DNA from: Rhodeus uyekii
Taxonomy: Eukaryota > Chordata > Actinopteri > Cypriniformes > Acheilognathidae
Assembly (NCBI GenBank): GCA_037043235.1
Contig: JAWRVZ010000041.1
Span: 4,477,467 to 4,541,466, forward strand
DNA length: 64,000 bases
Direction of reading: 5' to 3'
A program made the translations under genes and the position numbers. Positions 1 through 21,600 of the stretch are shown one piece after another. The notes below the pieces were generated by a model. That model saw only the letters and a program-made list of their open reading frames with translations. It had not been told where the DNA came from and made no database searches. Numbering within the stretch: position 1 is the stretch's first letter; each line of letters opens with the position of its first letter.

Positions 1-42
1 AACTCAAATAAACCCAACAGACTCAATATTATTTTATGCTAC

Positions 43-9791
<9,749 letters not shown>

Positions 9792-10031
9792 TTTGGGGGA
9801 AATTAAGAAAACGCAAATGATGAAAGAAATGTTCACAGTAAGCCCATTAAAAAAGGCGATGTTGTTGGTAAACGGGTGGCTTGGAAAACGTCAAGCTGTT
9901 TGAAAAGTTCGCACAGCGGTAGAGTAAAGTGCAGCAGTGTTGTTTGGCTATAGCGGCGAACGCGCATAAAGAGGAAACGGGAGAGTTTTAGTGTCAGTCC
10001 GGCGTTGACTGTTAGATAGTGCGCATGCGCA
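9792..10031 (-). promoter_or_regulatory. ASAP gene 5' leader and promoter with NRF-1-type palindrome
   Basis: The 230 bp upstream of the ASAP start are GC-richer than their surroundings. They end in the perfect palindrome GCGCATGCGC at 10021-10030, which matches the NRF-1 binding consensus and is typical of TATA-less housekeeping promoters. The transcription start is not determined; it probably lies between about 9900 and 10010. Confidence 0.55.
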
Positions 10032-11924
10032 GTTGATCGACGGACCCCACAAAGCACATCATTCTAGGGTGGTTAATAATGGTGAAAATACCGGTATTAA
10101 AAGCATCTATTGTGGTCAATATCCGGTAGTGGAGAAGGCCACAGATAAACACTCTTTACAAACAAAATGTGTAACACATTTAGGAGTGATCTTACCATCA
10201 GATATTTTATCTAAGATATTTTAAATACTGGTAAAAAATATTTAAGGAAATAATACATGAATCAACAATTCATCATAAAATATGAACATGTAGAATTATT
10301 TTAATTGTAGAGGGAAAAATTGTGTAGAGAGATAAAAAGTATATCTAAATTCGTTCGACTTCCATGCCAGGTCAGTGGTTCAGTGGCAAATCCTCTTCTA
10401 TAAAAAAGTTTATTAATTTTGCTCAAAAGATGAGGTTCAGATTGAAAACTCGTTTGGTGAAGGGTGTCCATATTCAATCAATAGAGATTGAGAAATACAT
10501 GTTATAGAAAAGTGAACGATTCATTCAATTAAAATGTTTATTCAAATTTCAAAACACTAATTCGTTTACTAACTAAACACCAATATCTTATACAGAACAG
10601 CAAAAAACTTGTTCAAAGGGACTATAGCCACACACTGCCTGCCTGGCTTTTGGTCTGAGAGTGTAGAAAAGAGCATAACATACCACATTATTAATAAAGC
10701 CTGGAAGTCACCTATCCCAGCTGTCACCTCTGATTAGAGTTTCACTCAGTCAGCCGCTGGCTTCTTCCACTCAAGACAGTCCAATGACCTCGCAGAGAGT
10801 TATGTGAACCCTGATGCACATTCCCAAGCTGTTCATTCACAGCATATCTGCCTCCTCACATTGTGATGTCTGTATAGTCCATGAACTGTAAAAATGTCTA
10901 ATTTAAGTTGACTACAATGAAAACATTAAAATGTCAATTATTGTCTCTTGGAACAAGTTCCCAAAGCTCTTGTGGTTAGGCTGTGTGATGGCAATTAAGT
11001 AACTGAACATCTTAAAAAGATTTGATGATAACAGACAGATTAATTGCATATTTTCATAAATTCATTTCATTCCTAAGAGTTACTATAGCTGATGGAAGCT
11101 GATAAAATGAAAATGACAGTCCAAGATAAACATAAAATGGATCTCCTTGTCTACACATATCATGGTAATGATATCAGATGCTACCATATTCAGATGATTA
11201 TCATATTCATGTACCATGGTATTCACAAGGTATTTTTAAGAATAAAGTCAGGGTAGTTTTTTCTTCCCTATTGCAAAGTATATTACAATAAAATAGCTTC
11301 TCGAACAAGAAAAAATGTAGGGCGTGACTTGATTTTGTCCATCAGGAATTGATTTGATCATTGTGGTTTGTGATCTCATATAAGTGACAGGTAAACAAGT
11401 CATCAGAGATGTTGCTGTTAGAACGAGGGGACGTTATTTTTATTAAACATTACGAAATGTGAATAAAAAAAATGTAACTATAGTTATGAGCTTGGATAAG
11501 TAAATTAAAATAAATATTGTAATATTCCAAAGAAAACACCAAAAAAAACAAGAATTGTCCATTTTGATGGTCATATCTTGGTAATTTTTTGTTACAACTT
11601 ATCCATTACATTGAGATAATACTGACGTATAGATCCATCACACAGTGTAGTTCAGGAGCATAACCATGGAAACCACGGTTATTATTAAGTGATCATTTGC
11701 ATGTCCATTAGCTGCCCGTTTTTTGTTGAATTCCCATGTGACAGCCAAGCTTCACTGGTACATTCTATATAATTACCCTTCTCTATATCACAGGCAATTA
11801 TCTCACATGAGTGGGTTTAGATTACGTCCTGCGACATCAGCCTACAGTGCTGATTTTATATTATTTATTTGAATGAGATACTTTGTATTTTATGTTATTA
11901 CTTTGTATGGGAGATTGTATTATT

Positions 11925-12020
11925 ACCCAGGGAAAGCAAGAACTGATTCAATGTACAAGGAGTAAGTCGCTATGGATAAAAGCGTCTGCCAAATGCATAA
12001 ATGTAAAACGTAAATGTAAA
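11925..12020 (+). repeat. SINE, 3' half
   Basis: Holds CCCAGGGAAAGCAAGAACTG followed by GGATAAAAGCGTCTGCC and an AAATGTAAA tail. It matches the 3' part of the full copy at 41446-41607. Confidence 0.7.
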
Positions 12021-12460
12021 TGTATGAGATAGAATAAGAATAAGGTCTACAAAACAGGCCAAATAGTAGTTGCTGGGCCAGGCTGGATGTCATTTCATTC
12101 ATCAAATCTTTGAAGAATAGGCCTCTGTCATGAACCTCACATGGCTACACATTGTGTAAATCTATCCAAAGTCTCTAGTCCTTCTCTGCCTATAAAACTC
12201 GACATACAATATGAAAAAAAAAAAAATGTAAATATAAATTAAAGAGATTTTTGGTTGCTTACATTTCACAGTCAAATTGAAGATATACACATATGGCATT
12301 TATTTTAAAGAATGTTAGTAAATGGAATGTAGTTCATTACAAGATAATTTTATTTATGCAACTTTTTCTTAAACAGCCTGTAATAAGAACAGCTAGTGAT
12401 TATAAAAATTGCCAGCATATATAAAAATTGATACAAGCAACAGCCTGCTTGTAAATTACA

Positions 12461-12752
12461 TTACCGTTCAAAAGTTTGGGGTGGGTAAAATTTTGTAATA
12501 CGTATTTTATGCTCACCAAGGCTGTATTTATTTGATCAAAAACACAGTAAAACTACAATGTTATGAATGGCAAGTAGTTTTACAATTTAACATATCGGTA
12601 ACTATTTTCTATTTTAATATAGAAAATCAATTTAAATCTGCTGTAACAATGTCAAAGTCTATTTTGATCAATTTAATGCATCCTTGATCAATGAAATTGT
12701 TCATTTCTTATTTTTTTATACTTATCTTACCCCAAATGTTTGAACAGCAGTG
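12461..12752. repeat. CAAAAGTTTGGGG-family repeat, both ends present
   Basis: Begins ACCGTTCAAAAGTTTGGGG and ends CCCCAAATGTTTGAACAGCAG, giving an inverted-repeat structure. It contains the landmark GCTCACCAAGGCTG. It lies just downstream of the fer1l4 polyadenylation region. Confidence 0.75.
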
Positions 12753-12784
12753 TACACTGAATCATAAATAACTAAATTGCACTG

Positions 12785-12823
12785 AATTTATTCATAGGCA
12801 ATTGTTTGTATTGTTAGTTTTAT
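12785..12823 (-). terminator. fer1l4 polyadenylation signals
   Basis: Two AATAAA hexamers on the minus strand (12818-12823 and 12787-12792) lie about 120 and 150 bases beyond the stop codon at 12940-12942. Confidence 0.6.
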
Positions 12824-12939
12824 TCTAGATACAGTATTTATGTCTTTTCCATTGAAAGCAAATAATGGCTATGTACACATGGATATCATTATATCCCCTG
12901 TTGATCCATGCATTTCTGTTTATGTGCATTTCCACCTTC

Positions 12940-14857
12940 TCATCCATTAACAATAAGCTGGCTGATGTGCGTAGGCATGGTGTAGAGGATGAGGAAGAGG
13001 AAAACCCCCAGGATAACCAGAATGATCAAAGCAATGATGTACTTCTTGTACTTCTTCCAGATGAAGTAGACAAAGGTCTTCAAGGGATTTACAAACCAAT
13101 TGAAGGACGTCTTAGGACGGCTTAAGGGGACAAAAATGTATTTATGTAGCACATTTTTTGCAAGCACACAATTACAATAAGAAGATGCAAACTTGAAATT
13201 CTATAAATGCATTTTAGTCCCTTACTTTGGTTTGTCCAGAGGTTCAGGTTCTTTGCGTGCCTTCCCCACAGGGTTCTTCTCGGCTTCCTCAGATGTCAAT
13301 AAGTGGAACTCTGCCTCTACTTTACCCTGCAAACCACAGAAATAAACAAAGGGTTTGAATCTACCTTTACAAAGTAAACAAGTGTGTTACTACATTCATT
13401 GTACCATTGTACCATTAAGAGGAAGGTGTTTCCACTGTGGTCCACAAATTGTAGATCTTCTGGTTTCATTTTGCTACGCTTGCTGGACTTCTTTTTCTTC
13501 TTCTTGTTTTTCCTCTCTTGTTCTGCCTCTCTCTCCTCTCTCTCAATGTCCTCCTGGCTCTTTAGCTTGATGAGCGGCCACCAGCCTTTCATCCTCTTGC
13601 TGCGGAAGATGGAGAAGCGAGGGCCAGCCTTGTCTTTGGCCATCGTGATGCTGCATTGCTCTGATGATTTTGCTGCACGGACCATATCGCTGAGACGTAA
13701 CTCTATGGATCCTAGCCACAGCAGTTGGAAAGGAATTCATGTTTTTACTGACTGACTAGAAAATATAAGTAGATTTCATGACCAGTGACTAAAACCACTA
13801 ACCCAAGAAGTCATTAGAACCGATGCGGTCATAATCCCAGACCTGCAGCACCAGAACAGCCGGCTGGCGGAACTCAGTCTCCTCAAAGGCGAAAAGGGAC
13901 TCCTTCTTCTTGTAGATGACCTCCTTCTCCGTTGGAAGATAGTCAAAGCGGTAGACAAAGCGCCAGTTGAAGTTACCTTCACCAGTGAGGGAATTAAAAT
14001 GCACGTCCGTCTCCTGTTTCTCATCATCCAGGCCTTTAATCCAGCTGGTGAATGTATTACACACATGTAAATGCACATGCATTTTTTATATACAATTATA
14101 AACAAATATTACAAACATTATAATTCTAATGATCAATTAGAAATATAATTGCAATATTTTATAATTTGTAGTATTACAACAATATTTTTTATGTTTTTAA
14201 AACAAGTCTCTTTTTTTCATAAACAAAATTGTACAGCAAAAAAAAATGGTTGTGCTACTTAATGTTTGTGTGGAAACTGAATTTTTTTTTTGTCAGGATT
14301 TTTGATAGTTTAATACAACACCATTTATTTGAAATAGAAATCTTTTATAACATACATTCAACTGACCCCAAACTTTGAACATTTGTGTAGTTTTATGGAA
14401 TATAATTATTGAATTAAATTTGAGAATTGTAACGTGGTATTTTTTTGTGAATCCTGACCCTTTCACATAGATGTCACTTGATGGCTCTCCAGTGAAAGGA
14501 TTGATATCATCCAGCACAACATCATCAGTATTCCAGATGATCACACGCAACTCATAACTAGAGACAAAGGGATAAACATTATATCATTACACAAATATAG
14601 CATATCAGGAAGGTGTAAATTAAAAGAGAAGACTGGTTATAGTCGAGAGAAAGATGTGTGAAAGAATCTTTAATTCTCTACATTTTGTTGAGATAGTCAA
14701 AATGGTCATCCTCACGGTTGGGCACTATGTAATATATATACAGCTTCTGTGTAATGTGATATCTCGATTACCTCTCTGGAAGTCTAGGTTTGATATTAAT
14801 AGGTGGTGGTGGAGGTACATCTACAGGAAACATGTCAATCCACATGTGAACATAACC
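12940..14857 (-). CDS. fer1l4: fer1l4 exons 41-46: C2G and membrane anchor
   Basis: Exons (high to low): 14772-14857, 14459-14557, 13803-14044, 13413-13711, 13226-13326, 12940-13120. C2G keeps the NTDDVVLDD and WDYDRIGSNDFLG loops expected for Ca2+ binding. Exon 44 (13413-13711) runs from the GWWP motif into a Lys/Glu-rich stretch with six consecutive lysines before the conserved GKVEAEFHLL segment. Otoferlin has only a short link at that place. The last exon carries NWFVNPLK, a basic cluster (KKYKK) and a hydrophobic helix rich in I/L/V. It is a typical ferlin tail anchor, with the N-terminal bulk in the cytoplasm. Confidence 0.88.
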
Positions 14858-15384
14858 CTGTCAGGTGAACGGCAAAGACAGATTATATTGCAACTACATA
14901 GAGTAATTTGACATTAAGAAATACATCTTTAACTGGAGTATATCAAATGGGGAGGAATAACAATAACAACATTGGTGCATGAGGACCACATTAATAACAC
15001 CTCCAACTTTGAATAGTGTAAGTGAAGATTTGATCCAAGCCAATAGAGTGCTAACAAGTCATTGTGTGTGATGGAGTCTGACCTGAGGAAGACCTGGCTT
15101 TTCCGCATTAAGCAGTGAGCGGACCTCCACATGCTCAGGAACCAGAGGACACGCTCCCTCACAGAACTCTCTCATCTCCTTCCAGCGCTGAAGGACACTC
15201 AGAGCTTTATGCTCATCCAGCTCTGCATAGTCTTCCTCTGTCTTCTTATTCTTCTTCAGCAAATCTGCAGCACCAAAGTCTCATATTATTAATCTGTTAT
15301 TCATAAACAGATGCAGGGTGCATTGACTAAATATGCATGTATATGTATATGACTAAATATATATGTATATGTATAAGCATATGC

Positions 15385-15430
<46 letters not shown>

Positions 15431-15619
15431 GTATGTATTAATTAATTCTAAAGTCTTAATTATATTTCTAAGAAGTTTATATAAAATGTGTAGGTGTATA
15501 TATATATATATATATATGTCAAATGTCAAATGTAAAAATACAGATAAATGCCTTTTTATACTGATCAAAATGTTTAGATATTTTGTAAATAACATTTTGT
15601 TTTATTTAAAACAAAATTG

Positions 15620-15667
<48 letters not shown>

Positions 15668-18600
15668 CAAAATGTTATTTTCAAAATATATAAACATTTT
15701 GATCAGTATAAAAAGTCATTTATCCAGATTCAATGTACCATAGTAAAACAATAAAAGTATATGAATATTTAATTTATAATCCAGGTATCTCTTTTTTGGG
15801 TTAATTTTTAAAACTTATTTTTGTTTATTTTTGTATTAAATGAAGGTGCTTTATAACCATTATTTTGAATTAATAAAAATGCATTTTAACCTTCTGGAAA
15901 AGCCTCATTGGGAATTTTGAATATCTTATTGAGAACTTTAATTTCAGACTCCCGGTACTCTGGAGATGGAATCCCATTTTTGCGGCAGAGCTCTGATAAT
16001 ATCGCAGTGGGTTTCTTGGCATCTCTCCATTTATTATAGCCATCCCTGAAATCACAAGACAGTCTAATCTGATTTAACCTGTAGAGAGTCAATGGAAATA
16101 TGTCCCTAAAACAGCATGATTTGTTTCAGTTTAAAACGCTGCAGCTGCAAACAACTAACTAAGAGCTCTCCAAATAGGAGCTTTCAGAATTTCTGATGAT
16201 GATGAAGACAATAATGACAAGGACAGTAGTGGTCACGACAAAGATAATAATACTAATCATCATTATAATCATTATCACCATCATCATCACAGGCTAAATC
16301 CATTACCCACTTATCATAATGAAGGGCCAGACCACACCCGGCACGGTGGCGGCTGAAGAAACGGTTCTCCAGGTCCACGCGGGTCTCGCCAATAAGGTCA
16401 TCAGAGCCAACAAGGTCATGGTCAAACACGTATAGAGTGAGCTCTGTCTCCAAGGGGAAGGACACGGTCAGCTCGAACACTCTGTGTTGAGACGAGAGAG
16501 CAAAACATCAAATCAGTAAACAAATGTGAAATCAGTGATTTCACAGACTTTAGTTTTCAGCTGCCAATGCACATGTGCTTTAAAGAGTAAAAAATACAGG
16601 CAAAGCCTCAACAAAAAATGCAAATTAATCTTTAAACTTAAAGGCAGAGCCTCCATTCTTCAGCCACCATACAGAACGCTTTAGTTTCTCCCATTCATTT
16701 TGTGAATAGATGGCTCTTACTCTCCAAACACTGGGTTTAGCTGTTTGGGAATATAGCGCTCTTTGCTGTCCATTTGCTGTTTGCCAACCTTCACCACCAC
16801 ATAGGGGTCTGCCTTTCCATTTGGGTCTGTGGGTGCCAGATTGGTTGCCTTAGGGTTCACATGAAAAATAAAAAGAAATAGTTCAATGAACAGAAAATAT
16901 ATGGAGACGTGAAGGAAAACACAGCACCAAGTGTATATTCTTGTATAATTTTGATACATGCAGGACTATTTAACTGAAAAATTAAATAGTCCTATAAATG
17001 TAATTTAATTTAATTGTATTTTATTTTATTATTTAACTGAAAACCTGCAATGTTTTGCAATGTTGAAAAAGTTGCAATGTAATGTCAGTACAGTGGTGAC
17101 AGATTTTTTCTTTCTGACTTTAAAAGAAATAATAACAGCATCTAAAATGTACTTTCACTCATACATTCATATAACAATCTAAAAAGTTACTGTCCACTTT
17201 GTCAACAAGCTACGTGCAGAATTTGTAAATTGATGAAAGAGACTCTTATAAGGTCTTATACTCACTTTTACTACATACACCCTCACAAGGACTTTGATGG
17301 GTACATTTTTGGGAATCGCATTAGTGATCTGACAGTCTGCGTCCTCGTCTTCGGGAGCGATGGGGTATATCAAAAAAGAGCCCTGCAATGAAACACACCT
17401 CTAATCCTCGAGTTCCTTCATGCATGCTGTCACACTATTGATCTAAGACATAAGAGCTTGCCAAAATGCACATCTCACCTTATATTTACCCATATATCTC
17501 GAACTTTCATCTTCTTCTTCATCATCCAGGCTGGATTTGCCTTTGTAGACAGGAAATATGTGCAACCAATCCATGAACTGACTAAATTCATTTTCCAGTT
17601 CAGACTTGTAAAGCTGGGGAATGAAATAAAAAAATATTTAAAAACTGCAAAAAATGTATGCTACAAATTGTTCTAGTTGGTCTCAGAAAGGAGACCAAAT
17701 GCATTGAAATGTTTTTAACAAATAAAAGAACTGCGGTTTGAAAAATATTTCAGACTTGTAAGGTGGAAATGTTCTTCCTCTTTGGAGCAGGAGGCTCTAT
17801 TTCAATCACAGCCTCATCGTCCTCAGCCTCTAGCGCAGACATGGACAGTGGTGCTCCATCTGCAAAATGTGACATTACATTGATGCTTTGAAATACATCC
17901 ATATGTCATAAGTACATAAGCATATTACAGTGGAGTTCACTTATCTCGACCTCGGTTAACTCGCCAACCCTATTATGTCGACGTTTTTGACGTGGAACCG
18001 CCAAACTCCCTATTTGTCTTAGCATTTTCTTTTCGGCAATGTCGATTCTTTTATGTCGCCGAACACTAATATCTCGAGCACAAAAGAGGGAAAAATTCGC
18101 CTCTTCACATGGTTATCTTGTGACTGAAGATAGTACCTAGTTCACTGCGCATGCGCTGAGTTTGCGTTGCACGTGGATCGCGGTCCATATGTTCGCTCTG
18201 TCAGTGACGCTTCTCCCACAGCAGGACTCTCTGAAGTTAAAGCACATATCTTTCTTACGCTTCTCAACGAGCAGCAAGTGCTGCCATGGGTCCCATCCCA
18301 TCCCAAAGCACTCACAGCTGTGTGCACATAAAGCATGCCTTCTCTGGTTTGATGGGTTTTCTCAAATATTTTGACATTGGTAGGTAACGAGCAGTTACCG
18401 ACAAATGAGATGAGGCTTAGATGAACACACACACACACACAAACACATCCCTGTTTCTGTTCTTCCGCTGCGGATTGAAGAACCCGGTTGTTAAAAGACG
18501 GGACAAAGCCGAATTTGTTGAGAAAGCACATTAGACAGGCAGAACGCAAGAAAGTATGCAATCTAGTACAGCGTGATGACCTCACAAATATGTTATGACT

Positions 18601-21600
18601 GTGAGCGAAATTGTGTTTCCAATGTTGGAGAATATGAGGTTTGCATTTTTATAGCATGCTGATCGCTTCATCAAATAAATTGCCATATTGGCTGTTGGTT
18701 AACTCGATCATTGGTTATCTCTATGCTTTTTTACAACCCCCGAGGCTGTCGACAGAACCGGATTCCACTGTACTTATAATATGTGGTCACTTAGGCCACA
18801 GTAAAATATATGAATTCCATCACATTAGCAAGTAAAACAAGCAGCACCTGAAAAATGCACACAAATCATCCTTTTCATAGATTTAGATAGATTTTTTTGA
18901 CTGATTTTAGAGCATTTACCTTCAGATTCACACAGGTGTTCTAGCAGAGGAACCACAGGGTTTGGTATTTTGTTATGTAAATACATTTTTAGCGTGTCCA
19001 TATATATTTTAAGGCTTGTTTAGTGTAGTTTTAGCATTTTCTTCTAAATTTGTTGTGATGATCACAATCAAAACCTGCTTTAGATTTATAATACCTCCAT
19101 CATGCCCATCTTCCAGGTCATCCTCTTTCTCCTCCTGAAGAGAGACAATACTTTTACATGTTGAAGAAGACACAATTTAAAACAACCTATTATCAAAATC
19201 AGTTTTCACCTGTTTTTCGAGTTCAGCCAGTGATGCGTAATATTTAGACCACCAATCAAGCTCCTCCTTCTCTGGTGGCTCCTCCTCTAACTCCTCCTCT
19301 TTTTTAATCACCTTTTTGATTGGAGACTGAAAATGTAGTTTTGCACAAATAGTTTTAAATTCTGCCATTTACTCACCCTCATGTCCTTCCATGGTTTTAA
19401 TTTGTGAACAGGCCTTAACACTCTAACCATGAGCACAGATTTTTAAAAGCCAAACACACACTCATGATTGAAAGCCTCCCATTTGGATGTCAGCAGGGGT
19501 CTTGGCTATGCAGTGGCTGGCCAATTAATCAGAGTGATCTAACAGCAGGAGCTCAAACTGCCACAGGAACACACTTCACTGCGCTCAACAAACCAGCAGA
19601 TTCACACCCTAATCAACAGGTTAATGGGTGCAAAGGGCTTCACATTTAATAACTGCAGACTGGATGGTGGATGAAAAACATGTGCGCTAAGTACTCATTA
19701 GGAGCTATTTCAAACATCCCAAAGCAGCCAACTAACGTCATCGCACCCAAACTAGATACCCCATGACCACATGGCAGATATATGTGTCCCAATGAAAGTG
19801 TTTGCAAAACCTCTGAAAACTGGTGGAAGATGGCAGATATAATTTTTAAACCGTTTTGAAGCAAGTGATCATTCTTATGGATGGAAAAACAAGGACAGTG
19901 GAACTTACTGTGACTAAGTTAAGAGGGTTGACAGGAATTTTGGAACGCTTCAATCCAAGTCCTCCCAAATCCATGTTAATCACTGTGGTTAATGGAGTGG
20001 TCTTCTTGGGAGGCTTTTTCTCTACAATAATGAGAGAAGGATTAGGAATTTGCCATACTAAAAACCATCACCATGTTTAGATATGCAGATAATACTTTTA
20101 TGAAAACGTTCAAAAGGTTTGGGGTTGGTAATTTTTGAAAATGTTTTTGAAAGAAGTCATTCATGCTCACCAAGGCTGCATTTATTTGATCAAAATACAG
20201 TAAAAACAGTAATGCTGTGAACATTTTATTACAACTTACATAAATAACGGTTTGCTATTTTAATACATTTTAAATGTCATTTATTTCAAAGCTGACTTTT
20301 TTTTATCAACCAGCGTCACATGGTCCTTCAGAAATCAGTTTAATACAGTATACTGAACTAGTTCTCAGGGAATCATGATATGTTGTTTCTTTGACGAAAA
20401 GAAATTTATTTGAAATAGAAATGATAATATTATAAATATATTTACTGTCACTCGATCACTTGAATTGTTTCATTTAAACACCTTATTTTATTCTTCATTG
20501 TTAAGGTAGAAATGATTATAATTATGAGTGCAAAAAAGCAGTTGTTCTAAAAAATGAAACAATTTGGAGCAATAATCAGTCTATAAACATTACAAGAAAA
20601 GAGAGGAATTGCTGAAAGAATCTCTAGAGCTATATTTTCCATTTTGTATTGTTATTGTATTCTATTGTTATCAAAAACGTGAATGAAAAATTAAGAGTTG
20701 ACTGAATTGATGTGCAAAATACTTAATATTAATGACCAACCTCTATCCTAAAAAGCAGAATATGTACTTTAAACGAGAGCAATATAAGAGTGTGGTCACT
20801 GTCTTTTCTCATTTCAACAAAGTTTCATACCATCCTTTTTTGTACAGAATGAGAATCTGGTGGACTTTTAAATGTAAAATATTTATGTACATGTATCAGG
20901 ACAGCAGATGCTTTCATTTTGGCCTTTAAACCACAAATATGTGAGTTATAGAAGGTTCCATACCCTCAGGCTGCTCCTCCTCCTCATCTTTCCACTCCTC
21001 TTGGTCCCTGGGCCCAAATTGCACAAGGTTTTGAACCACGTGAGTTCCCACCAGGACCAGCCTCCCAAACGCCCTCTGCTCCATGATGAAGATAGTAAGA
21101 GGAGGATGCAGGTAGACAAGCTCTGGAAGCTCCTAAGGACACAACCAGTTCTGACATATTGAGCAATTGAATAAGAGTTGATGATTAATCTCCATCAAAT
21201 GTTTAATATGTTTAAAATATTTAAACATTTAATAAGCTGTTATATATTGCATTGATTTTTACAAACTCGCAAACTTATTGTGCAATGAATCATTCTGAGC
21301 AAGACAACAGACTATTACATTAAAAGAACTCAACAGCAGCCAGAATCTCACCAGCTTTGATTTATACTTCTGAGACAGGATATGTGATCAAAGCTTGTAT
21401 GCTAAGTATACTCTTAAGATAAGGTCTAATACTTTAATAAGAGGGAATCTTACAACATCAAAGTGTTTAACCACATCACTGAAGTTGGGGTTCAGCTTGT
21501 AGCTCTGAATTTCCTCCGACTCGATCATCTGGCCCGCACACTCCATCCTCACTTGAGGCCGCTCCACTTCAAATAGGTTGACCCTTTTCAGGTCCCTCAG

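Larger units (their letters stand above)
10032..12780. other. Intergenic region with repeats, no gene recognised
   Basis: Lies between the divergent end of the ASAP promoter and the 3' end of fer1l4. It contains a SINE tail (11925-12020), a CAAAAGTTTGGGG element (12461-12752) and a segment near 11325-11385 that is related to one at 53128-53185. No spliceable conserved coding frame was seen. Confidence 0.6.

Noticed and set aside
18142..18585. 147-codon minus-strand open frame
   Set aside because: Lies wholly within the Tigger-like element, includes a (CA)n-derived Cys-Val run, and shows no transposase motif.
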